Assembly (NCBI GenBank): GCA_903940225.1
Contig: CAJAKC010000009.1
Span: 1 to 64,000 of the forward strand
Direction of reading: 5' to 3'
Source of the DNA: an uncultured Microbacteriaceae bacterium
GTDB lineage: Bacteria > Actinomycetota > Actinomycetes > Actinomycetales > Microbacteriaceae
Length of the DNA: 64,000 bases
How positions within the stretch are numbered: the first letter of the stretch is position 1; every line of letters starts with the position of its first letter. Both the position numbers and the translations under genes were made by a program. Below the pieces are notes generated by a model. It was given only the letters and a program-made list of their open reading frames with translations, searched no databases and was not told the DNA's origin. Below, piece by piece: positions 34,561 to 45,335 of the stretch.

Positions 34561-35547
34561 ATGGGAATTCTCGGAACCGGAATCCAAGACGGACTGCTAC
34601 TCAAGCCCGTTCGCTACCAGTGGGCCATGGACCTTTACAACCAGGCGGTTGCAAACACATGGTTCCCCAACGAAATTCAGCTCGGCGAGGACATCGCCGA
34701 CTTCAAAAAGATGACCGATGAAGAACGCCAAGCCATCACGTTCCTCATGTCGTTCTTCAACCCGTCGGAACTGATCGTCAACAAGGCGCTCGCGTTCGGC
34801 GTCTACCCGTACCTCAACGCTGCCGAGGCGCACCTGTACCTCGCCAAGCAAATGTGGGAAGAAGCGAACCACTGCATGAGCTTCGAGTACATCCTCGAGA
34901 CGTTCCCCGTAGACCGTGAAAAGATCTACGCCCAGCACGTCGACCACCCGGCCATTGCCGCCAAAGAGGAATTCGAAGTCAAGTTCATCAAGCGCATGGC
35001 CGAACGAAGCCTCGACATCACCACCACCGAGGGCAAGCAGGACTTCGTCCGTAACCTCGTCGCATACTCGGTCATCATGGAGGGTATCTGGTTCTACACC
35101 GGATTCATGGTCGCCCTGTCGTTCCGTCAGCGCAACCTGCTCCGCAACTTCGGTTCGCTCGTCGACTGGATCGTGCGCGACGAGTCGCTGCACCTCAAGT
35201 TCGGAATCAACCTGATCCTCACGGTCCTCGAAGAGAACCCCGACATTGCCACGGCGGAGTTTGCGGACGAGATCAAGCAGATGATTCTGGACTCGGTTGT
35301 CATGGAAGAGGAATACAACAAGGCCATGATCCCCAACGGAATCCTCGGCCTCAACGCGGAATACATCACGCAGTACACCAAGCACATGGCCGACCGCCGC
35401 CTCGAAGAGCTCGGATTCGAAGCGCACTACAAGGTGTCGAACCCCGCGAAGTGGATGGCCGCAGCGAATGACACGCTGCAGCTCGTCAACTTCTTCGAAT
35501 CGACGAACACCTCGTATGAAGTCAACTCGGGAACGTCGAAGGTCTAA
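34561..35547 (+). CDS. nrdB: Ribonucleotide reductase small subunit, class Ic-like
   Basis: The 328-aa ferritin-like subunit generates the radical. Metal ligands are all present: E70 (NPSEL), E101 and H104 (EEANH), E174 (IMEGIW), E208 and H211 (DESLH). The radical Tyr position, four after H104, is Phe (EANHCMSF). The first ligand is Glu rather than Asp. Both changes match chlamydial class Ic NrdB, which uses an Mn/Fe centre instead of a tyrosyl radical. W34 and a C-terminal Tyr for radical transfer are kept. AAGGAGA lies 5 nt before the ATG. It is co-transcribed with nrdA. Confidence 0.93.
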   Translation: MGILGTGIQDGLLLKPVRYQWAMDLYNQAVANTWFPNEIQLGEDIADFKKMTDEERQAITFLMSFFNPSELIVNKALAFGVYPYLNAAEAHLYLAKQMWEEANHCMSFEYILETFPVDREKIYAQHVDHPAIAAKEEFEVKFIKRMAERSLDITTTEGKQDFVRNLVAYSVIMEGIWFYTGFMVALSFRQRNLLRNFGSLVDWIVRDESLHLKFGINLILTVLEENPDIATAEFADEIKQMILDSVVMEEEYNKAMIPNGILGLNAEYITQYTKHMADRRLEELGFEAHYKVSNPAKWMAAANDTLQLVNFFESTNTSYEVNSGTSKV

Positions 35548-35590
35548 CCCTCCGCGCTCTCGGTCATGCCCCTCAGTTAGGCTGGGGGGC

Positions 35591-36424
35591 ATGACCTTTA
35601 TCCCGAACATTTCCCTCAACGACGGCACCACGATCCCCCAACTGGGGCTCGGAACCTACCGCCTCGAAGACGCTGACGCCGAGCGCGTGGTCGCCGAGGC
35701 GCTCGAGGTCGGATATCGCCACATCGACACAGCGAGCCTTTACAAGAACGAGGTTGGCGTCGGACGCGCGATTGCGTCATCCGGGATTCCGCGTAACGAG
35801 CTGTATGTCACGACGAAGTGTTGGAACAGCGAACAAACCGACCCTCGCGCCGCTATCGGCAATTCGCTGGACCGCCTCGGTCTCGATCACGTCGACCTGT
35901 ACCTCATCCACTGGCCGGCGCCAACCCGCGGAACGTACATCGACGCGTGGCAGGAATTCGCGAAACTGCGCGCCGACGGGTTGACGACATCAATCGGCGT
36001 CAGCAACTTCCTCACCGAACACCTCGACGCGCTCGCCGCCGCCAGTGACATCGTGCCCGCCCTCAACCAGATTGAATTGCACCCGCTGTTGCAGCAAAAC
36101 GAACTCCGAGCAGTGCACGCCGCGCGGGGAATCGCCACCGAATCGTGGGGACCGCTGGGGCACGGCAAGGCCGACCTCGTCGCCGAACTTCCCGCACTGA
36201 CGAACCTTGCGGAACGCTACGGCAAGACCCCTCAGCAGGTCGTGCTGCGCTGGCACATCCAAGAGGGAACCATCATCTTCCCGAAGACGACCCACCGCGA
36301 ACGGCTCGTCGAGAACATGTCCATCTTCGATTTCGAAATCAGCGACGCGGACATGGACGAAATTCGTGGGTTCAACCGTGACGAGCGCATCGGTGCTCAC
36401 CCCCTAGAGGGCAACTGGGACTAG
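35591..36424 (+). CDS. Aldo/keto reductase
   Basis: The 277-aa NADPH-dependent reductase has the AKR barrel. The catalytic tetrad is visible: Asp and Tyr in RHIDTASLYKNE, Lys in YVTTKCWNS, His in YLIHWPAPT. Signature segments GVSNFLTEHL and IIFPKTTHRERL (cofactor binding) follow. The closest type is the 2,5-diketo-gluconate reductase group, but the real substrate is unknown. The ATG at 35591 fits a leaderless start, with TAGGCT 7 nt upstream; the longer track ORF overlaps nrdB. It is convergent with the PMT gene, and the stops overlap. Confidence 0.93.
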   Translation: MTFIPNISLNDGTTIPQLGLGTYRLEDADAERVVAEALEVGYRHIDTASLYKNEVGVGRAIASSGIPRNELYVTTKCWNSEQTDPRAAIGNSLDRLGLDHVDLYLIHWPAPTRGTYIDAWQEFAKLRADGLTTSIGVSNFLTEHLDALAAASDIVPALNQIELHPLLQQNELRAVHAARGIATESWGPLGHGKADLVAELPALTNLAERYGKTPQQVVLRWHIQEGTIIFPKTTHRERLVENMSIFDFEISDADMDEIRGFNRDERIGAHPLEGNWD

Positions 36425-37809
36425 ATCCACCACGGGAACCAATAGTGGGCGGCGGCGAACCACACCGGAATCGGCAGCCCCATCCACACGGGCAGGAAGA
36501 ACGCGCCGACGGCGACGCCCGCGACGACTAACCCGGTGACGACCGTCTCTCTGCCGCCACGCCACAGTCGCACGAACAGCCAGACCGCCGCGAGGGCGAG
36601 GAACGGCTCGAGGGTGACTGTGTAGAACTGGAAAACCGTGCGGTGGGCGAAGAAGAGCCACGGAAGATAGGTCGCCGCGACACCGACGAGGATCGGCACA
36701 CCCCACGTGGATCGGCTTCGAATCGTGTGAACGACGAGCCAGACCAGCGCAACAACGCCGAAGTACCAGAAAATCGGGTTGCCGACACTCGTCACGTATT
36801 GGACGATTCCGTCGATTCCGGTTTGTTCGTAATAGAACGCGGTCGGGCGAATCATGAGCAGCCACGTGAAGGGGTTCGCCTGGTATCCGTGCGGGGAGAC
36901 CAGCCCGATGTTGTACTCAAATATTGAGTGGTGGTAGGTCCACAGCGACCCGAGCGCCGACCCGATGGGGTTTCCTTCGAGGGTGACGACCTGCCGGTTG
37001 TACCCGCCGCTGGAAAACAGCCAACCCGACCAGCCGGCCAGGTACGTGATGGCGGCGACCGGGACGGCAAGTAGCACGGCACGACCGATGTGCCACGCGG
37101 CAACCCACGAACGGTTGCGCAGGATGGCGTCGACCGCAATCCACACGCCCAAGACGGCAAACGCATACAGGCCGCTCCACTTGACCGCGGTGGCGGCACC
37201 CAGCAGAACCCCCGCGAGAATCAGCCACTGACCCCAACCGGGGCGCTCAAAGTGCCGGAGGATGACGAGGAACGCGGCGAGAATGAACGCCGCCAAGATT
37301 CCGTCGAGCAGCGCGGTGCGGCTCATGGTGATGGCGACCCCGTCCAGCGCAACGATCAGTCCCGCGAGTGCGGCGGCGAATCGGGAACGGAATAGCCGCT
37401 GAGCGATGAGCATGGTGAGCAGCACCACGACGATTCCGGCAACGGCGGTGGCACATCGCCATCCGAACGCGTTGTCGGGGCCAAACAGGGCCATGCCGGC
37501 CCCGATGAGCCACTTGCCCAGCGGCGGGTGTGCGATAAAGGACGGACCGGTCGTGAACGCGGAGGTTGACCCACCGACGAAGTCGGAGCCTTCCGCCCAT
37601 TCCGACTCGTACCCCAGATTCCACAGCGTCCAGGCGTCACGCACGTAGTACACCTCGTCGAACACGAGCGCGCGGGGGCTGCCCAGGTTGATCAGCCGAA
37701 TCAGCGCGGCGAGGACGAGAATCGGGCCGTAGAGCAAGAGAGTCTGCACCCGCGGGGCGAGCAACGCAACCCGGTCACGCACGGCGCTGGCGCGGTCGAC
37801 GAGGGTCAT
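36421..37809 (-). CDS. PMT family protein O-mannosyltransferase
   Basis: The 462-aa integral membrane GT39 enzyme has 9-11 hydrophobic helices. The first loop has FDEVYYVRDA, in which DE is the catalytic pair of protein mannosyltransferases, and HPPLGKW is also diagnostic. It transfers mannose from polyprenyl-phosphate-mannose to secreted proteins during export. The Thr/Pro-rich lipoproteins of this window are plausible substrates (inference). TACCGT lies 6 nt before the ATG on the minus strand, so the mRNA is probably leaderless. It is divergent from rsmI. Confidence 0.93.
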   Translation of the reverse strand: MTLVDRASAVRDRVALLAPRVQTLLLYGPILVLAALIRLINLGSPRALVFDEVYYVRDAWTLWNLGYESEWAEGSDFVGGSTSAFTTGPSFIAHPPLGKWLIGAGMALFGPDNAFGWRCATAVAGIVVVLLTMLIAQRLFRSRFAAALAGLIVALDGVAITMSRTALLDGILAAFILAAFLVILRHFERPGWGQWLILAGVLLGAATAVKWSGLYAFAVLGVWIAVDAILRNRSWVAAWHIGRAVLLAVPVAAITYLAGWSGWLFSSGGYNRQVVTLEGNPIGSALGSLWTYHHSIFEYNIGLVSPHGYQANPFTWLLMIRPTAFYYEQTGIDGIVQYVTSVGNPIFWYFGVVALVWLVVHTIRSRSTWGVPILVGVAATYLPWLFFAHRTVFQFYTVTLEPFLALAAVWLFVRLWRGGRETVVTGLVVAGVAVGAFFLPVWMGLPIPVWFAAAHYWFPWWI

Positions 37810-37815
37810 GACTCA

Positions 37816-37830
37816 ACGGTACGCGAGAAT
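37816..37830. promoter_or_regulatory. Back-to-back leaderless promoters (PMT / rsmI)
   Basis: Minus-strand TACCGT (37821-37816) is 6 nt from the PMT ATG. Plus-strand GAGAAT (37825-37830) is 6 nt from the rsmI GTG. Both -10 elements fit in 15 bp between divergent starts 27 bp apart, leaving each -35 region inside the other gene. Confidence 0.45.
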
Positions 37831-37836
37831 GGGTTT

Positions 37837-38655
37837 GTGCTCATCCTCGCCGCCACCCCGATTGGGAACCTCTCCGACGCCAGTCCGCGGCTGCGCGAGG
37901 CGCTCGCGAACGCCGACGTCATCGCGGCCGAGGACACTCGCACCACACACCATCTGATGTCGGCACTGGGGCTGACGACCGAGGCGAAATTCGTCGCCCT
38001 GCACGATCACAACGAAACCGCCAAGGCCGCCGAGATCGCCGAACTCGCGCGCGACCGCGATGTCGTGCTCGTGTCGGATGCGGGGATGCCCGGCATTTCC
38101 GACCCAGGTTTCGGTGTCGTCCGTGCCGCCCACGAATTGGGTGTCACCGTTACGGTTGTGCCCGGTCCGTCCGCGGCCATCGCGGCGCTCGCCGTTTCGG
38201 GCCAGCCGACCGACCGGTTTGCGTTCGAGGGCTTTGTTCCCCGCAAAGGACAGACGGCATATTTCACCGAACTCGCCCGCGAGCCCCGCACGCTTGTGTT
38301 TTACGAATCGCCGCACCGACTGGCCGATTCCCTCATCGCGGCGCGTGACGCGTTCGGCGCCGATCGGCCGGCAACCGTCGTTCGTGAACTGACCAAGATG
38401 TTCGAGGAGGTTGCCAACGGCGCCCTCGGCGAACTTGCGGAGCGATTCGCGGGGGAGAACCGCGGCGAGATTGTGCTCGTCGTGGCGGGGGCGACGGTCA
38501 CCGCAATGTCTCTCGAGGATGCGCTCGCGGATGTGCGCGCCCGCGTTGCGTCGGGAGAGCGACTCAAGGATGCGTGCCGTGAAGTCGCCGAAGTGACGGG
38601 CATCCCCAGCCGCGACCTGTACTCCGCCGCAATCGCCAAGCCCAGCGCCCCGTAA
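37837..38655 (+). CDS. rsmI: 16S rRNA C1402 2'-O-methyltransferase
   Basis: The 272-aa SAM-dependent enzyme methylates the ribose of C1402 in 16S rRNA. ATPIGNLSD opens the family, AEDTRTTHHLM follows, and VLVSDAGMPGISDPG is the SAM-site hallmark, with VPGPSAAIAAL next. The GTG at 37837 lies 6 nt after a GAGAAT -10-like hexamer. It is followed closely by metG. Confidence 0.96.
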   Translation: MLILAATPIGNLSDASPRLREALANADVIAAEDTRTTHHLMSALGLTTEAKFVALHDHNETAKAAEIAELARDRDVVLVSDAGMPGISDPGFGVVRAAHELGVTVTVVPGPSAAIAALAVSGQPTDRFAFEGFVPRKGQTAYFTELAREPRTLVFYESPHRLADSLIAARDAFGADRPATVVRELTKMFEEVANGALGELAERFAGENRGEIVLVVAGATVTAMSLEDALADVRARVASGERLKDACREVAEVTGIPSRDLYSAAIAKPSAP

Positions 38656-38667
38656 ACTAGACAAGTT

Positions 38668-40239
38668 ATGGCCAGCGCGGACAACTACTTCATCACGACC
38701 CCGATCTTTTACGTCAACGATGTGCCCCACATCGGGCACGCGTACACGGAGGTCGCGGCCGACGTACTCGCGCGGTGGAATCGACAGAACGGCAAAGACG
38801 CGTGGCTGTTGACGGGGACCGACGAACACGGCCAGAAAATCTTGCGCACGTCCGTTGCCAACGGTGTTTCTCCCAAGGAGTGGGCGGACCGGCTCGTCGC
38901 CGAGGCGTGGAAGCCGCTGCTGGAGACGATCGACATTGCCAACGATGACTTCATCCGCACGACGGACGAGCGCCACGAGGTTGCCGTTCAGAAATTTCTG
39001 CAGCACCTCAAGGACACCGGGTTCATTTATTCGGGCGAGTACGAGGGCTATTACTGCGTCGGGTGTGAGGAATACAAGCAACCGACCGACCTGCTCGACG
39101 GCGGCGAGGACTTCCCCGGCGACAAGGTGTGCGCGATTCACACCCGTCCCGTCGAGATCCTCAAGGAATCGAACTACTTCTTCCGCATGAGCGACTTCCA
39201 ACAGAAACTGTTGGACCTCTACGAATCTCAGCCTGATTTCATCCAACCCGAGTCGGTGCGCAACGAAATCATTTCGTTCGTCAAGCGCGGGCTCGACGAC
39301 CTCTCTATCTCGCGGGCGTCATTCGACTGGGGTGTCAAGATTCCGTGGGACGACAGTCACGTCGTGTACGTCTGGTTCGACGCACTGCTCAACTACGTCA
39401 CCGCGACGGGCTGGGGTCAAGACGACGCCGAGTTCGAAAAGCGTTGGCCGGCCATTCACATCGTGGGCAAGGACATCGCTCGGTTCCACGCCGTCATTTG
39501 GCCCGCGATGCTCATGGCCGCCGGTCTGCAGCCGCCGCGCCGCGTGTTCGGCCACGGCTGGTTGCTCGTCGGTGGCGAAAAGATGTCGAAATCCAAACTG
39601 ACGGGAATCGCGCCGCACCAAATCACCGACGTGTTCGGGTCGGACGCGTTCCGGTTTTACTTCATGAGCGCCATCAGTTTCGGCCAAGACGGTTCGTTCT
39701 CGTGGGAGGACCTCTCGGCGCGGTATCAGTCGGAACTCGCGAACGGTTTCGGAAACCTGGGCAGCCGTGTGGTTGCGATGATTTCGCGGTACTTCGATGA
39801 CACCGTCCCCGGCGCGAACGAAATGAACGACGCCGACGCCGTCATCGTCGACACCGTCGCCCGCGCGTTCCAGGGCGCGAACGCGGCGATTGACAAGCTC
39901 GCGATTCACGACGCCATCGCGTCGATCTGGACCATCGTCGACGCGCTCAACCTGTACATCACCGAGCAGGAGCCCTGGGTTCTCGCCAAGGAGGACGCCG
40001 ACCGCGCCCGACTCGAGACGGTTCTGTACACGGCGGTCGAGGGGCTGCGCGCCATCGCCGTCGGGCTGTCACCGATCATGCCCGACGCGACCCAGAAACT
40101 GTGGTCCGCTCTCGGGGTCGGTGAGGCCCTGGGAAACCTGCGCGACCAGCACCTGTCCCGCGCGGGCGAGTGGGGCCAGACCCCCGCCGGAATCCGCACC
40201 TCGCCGCTCGACGCACTCTTCCCCCGCATCGAGGAGTAA
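38668..40239 (+). CDS. metG: Methionyl-tRNA synthetase
   Basis: The 523-aa class I synthetase charges tRNA-Met. The HIGH motif reads PHIGHAY and the KMSKS motif is intact (GEKMSKSK). The zinc-knuckle region is reduced to a CVGC pair, as in the short MetG type, and no C-terminal dimerisation domain is present. It starts 12 nt after rsmI. A TAAACT hexamer is 9 nt upstream, so a promoter of its own is possible. It leads the metG-tatD-rsmA-ispE run found in many actinobacteria. Confidence 0.97.
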   Translation: MASADNYFITTPIFYVNDVPHIGHAYTEVAADVLARWNRQNGKDAWLLTGTDEHGQKILRTSVANGVSPKEWADRLVAEAWKPLLETIDIANDDFIRTTDERHEVAVQKFLQHLKDTGFIYSGEYEGYYCVGCEEYKQPTDLLDGGEDFPGDKVCAIHTRPVEILKESNYFFRMSDFQQKLLDLYESQPDFIQPESVRNEIISFVKRGLDDLSISRASFDWGVKIPWDDSHVVYVWFDALLNYVTATGWGQDDAEFEKRWPAIHIVGKDIARFHAVIWPAMLMAAGLQPPRRVFGHGWLLVGGEKMSKSKLTGIAPHQITDVFGSDAFRFYFMSAISFGQDGSFSWEDLSARYQSELANGFGNLGSRVVAMISRYFDDTVPGANEMNDADAVIVDTVARAFQGANAAIDKLAIHDAIASIWTIVDALNLYITEQEPWVLAKEDADRARLETVLYTAVEGLRAIAVGLSPIMPDATQKLWSALGVGEALGNLRDQHLSRAGEWGQTPAGIRTSPLDALFPRIEE

Positions 40240-40242
40240 CCG

Positions 40243-41121
40243 GTGTCGGAACCGTTGCGGGCTCGAAACGCGAAAGAGGGCGACCTCACGCGCGACCTGT
40301 CGTTCCCGCCCGCCCCCGAACCGCTGACGGTCCCCGTCTACGACAATCACACGCACCTCGAAATCGCGGACGGTGAAAACCCGTTGCCCCCCGAGGAGAG
40401 CCTCGCGATGGCCGCGGCCGTCGGCATCAAGGGCGTTGTGCAGGTCGGAACCGACCTCGAAACATCCGAGTGGAGCGCCGACCTGGCCGACCGCGATGCG
40501 CGAGTTCTCGCGGCGGTCGCCATTCACCCCAACGAAGCCCCGCGACTTCACGAACGCGGATTGCTCGACGAGCACATCGAGGGCATTGCCGCACTCGCAA
40601 CGCGCGACCGCGTGCGCGCCATCGGTGAAACCGGTTTGGATTTTTTCCGAACCGACGAGAACGGTCGCGCACCGCAAATGCACTCGTTCGAGGCGCACAT
40701 CGACATCGCGAAGGCGAACAATCGTGCTCTGCAGATTCACGACCGCGACGCGCACGGTGCCGTGATGGAGACGCTGCTGCGCGTCGGGGCGCCAGAGAAG
40801 ACGGTTCTGCACTGTTTCTCGGCCGACGGAGAATTCGCGCGCGTGTGCGACGACAACGGCTGGTACCTGTCTTTTGCGGGGACGGTGACGTTCGGCAACG
40901 CGAAGGGGATTCGCGAGGCGCTGTCGATCGCGTCGCGCGACCGCATCCTCATCGAGACCGACGCGCCGTTCCTCACGCCGACACCGTTCCGCGGTCGCCC
41001 CAACGCGTCGTACATGATTCCGTACACGCTGCGGTTCATGGCGGAACACCTGGGGATTGACCCGAACGAACTCGCCGCGGACATCGCCCGAAACACCGAG
41101 TCGGTGTACGGCCAGTGGTGA
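40243..41121 (+). CDS. TatD family metal-dependent hydrolase
   Basis: The 292-aa amidohydrolase-fold nuclease has metal ligands in DNHTHLE, GETGLDFF, HDRDAH, LHCFSA and ETDAPFL. TatD proteins act as 3'-5' DNA exonucleases or deacylases; the natural substrate is unsettled. The GTG at 40243 has GAGGAG 6 nt upstream and begins only 3 nt after metG. Relative to the minimal family it has an N-terminal extension of about 30 residues before DNHTH. It overlaps rsmA at GTGA. Confidence 0.92.
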   Translation: MSEPLRARNAKEGDLTRDLSFPPAPEPLTVPVYDNHTHLEIADGENPLPPEESLAMAAAVGIKGVVQVGTDLETSEWSADLADRDARVLAAVAIHPNEAPRLHERGLLDEHIEGIAALATRDRVRAIGETGLDFFRTDENGRAPQMHSFEAHIDIAKANNRALQIHDRDAHGAVMETLLRVGAPEKTVLHCFSADGEFARVCDDNGWYLSFAGTVTFGNAKGIREALSIASRDRILIETDAPFLTPTPFRGRPNASYMIPYTLRFMAEHLGIDPNELAADIARNTESVYGQW

Positions 41122-41945
41122 ACCTTCTCGGGGCGAGTGACATTCGTGCGCTCGCGTCGGAGCTGGGGGTTACGCCGGCGAAGAAGTGGGGCCAGAACTT
41201 TGTGCACGACGCGAACACGGTTCGAAAGATTGTCGCCTCGGGTAAACTGTTGCCCGGGGAAGCGGTTCTCGAGGTCGGCCCCGGATTGGGTTCGCTGACT
41301 CTGGGGCTCATCGAGGCGGGACACCGGGTGACCGCAATCGAGATCGACCCGCGACTGGCCGATCGCCTTCCTCGCACTCTGGTTGACCGTGGCGGAAACC
41401 CGGCGGACCTCAGGGTCGTGCTGTCGGATGCGCTGGTCGTGCGCGACCTGCCCGAACCGCCCACGGCCCTCGTCGCCAATCTGCCGTACAACGTGTCGGT
41501 GCCTGTCCTCATTCACCTGCTGGAGACGTTTCCCACGATTCGCCGCGTTCTTGTGATGGTCCAGGCCGAGGTCGGGCAACGGCTAGCGGCCGTTCCCGGA
41601 ACAAAGATGTACGGAGTGCCCAGCGTCAAGGTGTCGTGGTGGGGTCACTGGGCTCTCGAGGGGACAGTCAGCCGCCGCGTGTTCTGGCCAGAGCCGAACG
41701 TCGATTCGGTGCTCGTCGGGATGTCCGCGCGTGACACCCCAGCGGACGACACGGTTCGGCGGCGCGTGTTCGCGCTCGTCGACGGCGCGTTTGGCCAGCG
41801 CCGCAAGACTCTGCGACAAGCGCTGAGCGCCGTGACCGGCTCAACGACCGCCGCCGAGGCGCTGTGTGTTTCCGCCGGAATCGACCCCGGTGCGCGCGGC
41901 GAACAACTGCAACTCGACGGTTTCCTCCGTCTTGCACAGGCGTAA
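41118..41945 (+). CDS. rsmA: 16S rRNA dimethyladenosine transferase (KsgA)
   Basis: The 275-aa SAM-dependent enzyme dimethylates two adjacent adenosines near the 3' end of 16S rRNA. KKWGQNFVHD, the SAM loop EVGPGLGSLTL and catalytic NLPYNVS are present. Two tandem GTG codons (41115 and 41118) are possible starts. I chose the second because it gives the common 4-nt GTGA overlap with tatD. Its stop lies 33 nt before ispE. Confidence 0.96.
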   Translation: MNLLGASDIRALASELGVTPAKKWGQNFVHDANTVRKIVASGKLLPGEAVLEVGPGLGSLTLGLIEAGHRVTAIEIDPRLADRLPRTLVDRGGNPADLRVVLSDALVVRDLPEPPTALVANLPYNVSVPVLIHLLETFPTIRRVLVMVQAEVGQRLAAVPGTKMYGVPSVKVSWWGHWALEGTVSRRVFWPEPNVDSVLVGMSARDTPADDTVRRRVFALVDGAFGQRRKTLRQALSAVTGSTTAAEALCVSAGIDPGARGEQLQLDGFLRLAQA

Positions 41946-41978
41946 ATCGGTGTCACCGAGAGCGTTTAGGGTTTAGTA

Positions 41979-42896
41979 ATGGCATCCAGATCCGTCACGG
42001 CGACAGCACCGGGCAAGATCAATGTCTGGATGCGCGTCGGCCCGTTGCACGAGGACGGTTATCACGACGTCGCCACCATTTATCAGGCCGTTTCGTTACT
42101 AGAAGAAATCACCGCGACCGAGGCCGACGACATTTCGGTGACGTTCTCCGGGCCAATCGACACGAGCGGAATCGCTCTGGGTGAATCGAACCTCGTCATT
42201 CGCGCAGCCCGCGCGGTCGCCGCCGCAGCCGGCATCACCGCGGGTGCCGCTCTCCACGTGGTCAAAAACGTTCCGGTCGCCGGCGGAATGGGTGGGGGTT
42301 CGGCTGACGCCGCCGCCACGCTCGTCGCGGTTGACGCACTGTGGGAAACGAACCTCGGGGCAAAGGTGTTGCACGAATTGGCGGCCGAACTCGGCGCCGA
42401 CGTTCCGTTTGCCCTGCACGGCGGAACCGCCATCGGACTGGGCCGCGGGGATGTCCTTTCGCCCGTCCTCGCGACGGGGCACTTCGAGTGGGTTCTCGTC
42501 ACGAGCGATCAGGGATTGTCGACGCCCGAGGTGTACACCCAACTCGACCGTCACCGAGCGGAACATTCCATCGAGATTGAGACGGTTGCGGTCGACCCGA
42601 CGGTTGAACCCGAACTGCTGCACGCCCTGCGCTCGGGTGATTCGATTGCACTGGCCGAGTACGTGCGCAACGACCTGCAGGCCGCCGCTCTACAGCTCAT
42701 GCCGGCACTGGGCGACGTTCTCGAGTTTGGCGAAACAAACGGTGCTCTGGCGGGCCTTGTCTCGGGCAGCGGCCCGACGGTCGCCTTTCTTGCCGAAGAC
42801 GACACCGCAGCCCTCGCGCTGATCGACGCGTTTTCCGCGCAGCGTCAGACGGCTATGCGGGTGATTTCGCCGGTTCACGGCGCTCGGGTTCACTGA
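41979..42896 (+). CDS. ispE: 4-diphosphocytidyl-2-C-methyl-D-erythritol kinase
   Basis: The 305-aa GHMP kinase phosphorylates CDP-ME in the non-mevalonate isoprenoid route. TAPGKINVWMRV is motif 1, PVAGGMGGGSADAAA is the ATP-binding motif, and VSGSGPTVAFL is motif 3. TAGGGT lies 6 nt before the ATG, predicting a leaderless mRNA. The last 44 nt overlap the 3' end of lspA on the other strand. Confidence 0.95.
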   Translation: MASRSVTATAPGKINVWMRVGPLHEDGYHDVATIYQAVSLLEEITATEADDISVTFSGPIDTSGIALGESNLVIRAARAVAAAAGITAGAALHVVKNVPVAGGMGGGSADAAATLVAVDALWETNLGAKVLHELAAELGADVPFALHGGTAIGLGRGDVLSPVLATGHFEWVLVTSDQGLSTPEVYTQLDRHRAEHSIEIETVAVDPTVEPELLHALRSGDSIALAEYVRNDLQAAALQLMPALGDVLEFGETNGALAGLVSGSGPTVAFLAEDDTAALALIDAFSAQRQTAMRVISPVHGARVH

Positions 42897-43362
42897 ACGG
42901 AATCCCGATAAAGGTCAGCACGACGGCTCCCGCGGCGGCCCCGACCAGGGCGATGTCGGCGATGTTCCCGACGAAGAATCCCGCGTAGTCGAGGAAATCG
43001 ACGATGTGTCCGTTGGCGAACGCCGGCGGTCGCAAAAGTCGGTCGAAAAAGTGAGTGACCGCGCCACCGAACATCGACCCGAGGACGAACGCCCACGCCG
43101 TGTGACGGACTCGGGTTGCGTAGTAGCCGAGCGCGATGGAGAGAACCCCCGCGACGACCGTCAGGATCCAGGTGTACCCGGTGCCCAAACCGAACGCGGC
43201 ACCCGGGTTGTAGACGAGTCGCAGCTGGAACCATTCGCCCAGCAGGGGCGTTGCCGCACCCGGTTCGAGGTACGTTTCGGCGAGCCATTTTGTTGCCTGA
43301 TCGGTGACGATCCAGAAAATCGCGATGCCGAACGTCAGGAGTGAGAGCGCTCGTTGTTTCAC
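42853..43362 (-). CDS. lspA: Lipoprotein signal peptidase (variant active-site loop)
   Basis: The 169-aa membrane aspartyl protease cleaves lipoprotein signal peptides. The four helices, DQATKW (residues 21-26), NPGAAFG, and catalytic Asp residues in IVDFLD (D122) and NIADIA (D136) are present. The usual GNLIDR loop reads THFFDR, so the conserved Asn is His104, and NxADS reads NIADI. The core aspartates survive, so it is probably active. GTG start with GAGAAT 6 nt upstream. Its 3' end overlaps ispE by 44 nt. Confidence 0.92.
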   Translation of the reverse strand: MKQRALSLLTFGIAIFWIVTDQATKWLAETYLEPGAATPLLGEWFQLRLVYNPGAAFGLGTGYTWILTVVAGVLSIALGYYATRVRHTAWAFVLGSMFGGAVTHFFDRLLRPPAFANGHIVDFLDYAGFFVGNIADIALVGAAAGAVVLTFIGIPFSEPERREPAKSPA

Positions 43363-43402
43363 ACCATCATTCTCCCAGCAATTCCATCCCTAAACTGACG
43401 AA

Positions 43403-45172
<1,770 letters not shown>

Positions 45173-45175
45173 GTG

Positions 45176-45247
45176 CTCCGCCTCCAGGATTCGAACCTAG
45201 ACCGAACATCTCCAAAGGATGCCGTGCTGCCATTACACTAAGGCGGA
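45176..45247 (-). tRNA. tRNA-Gln (TTG)
   Basis: The 72-nt cloverleaf on the minus strand has acceptor TCCGCCT paired with AGGCGGA and a G discriminator. The loop CTTTGGA gives anticodon TTG (reads CAA). The T-loop is GTTCGAATC. The 3' end lies 3 nt from the ABC-F stop. Confidence 0.94.
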
Positions 45248-45335
45248 CCGTCACGAGGACATCTCTATTCTGCCCGACCCAAACCGTTTGGCGGTTCGCC
45301 ATTGAGGCGGCGCGGTCTGGTGGCAGAATGGGGTT

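Noticed and set aside
37813-39246. 477-aa minus-strand ORF
   Set aside because: Shadow of rsmI and metG; no family resemblance.
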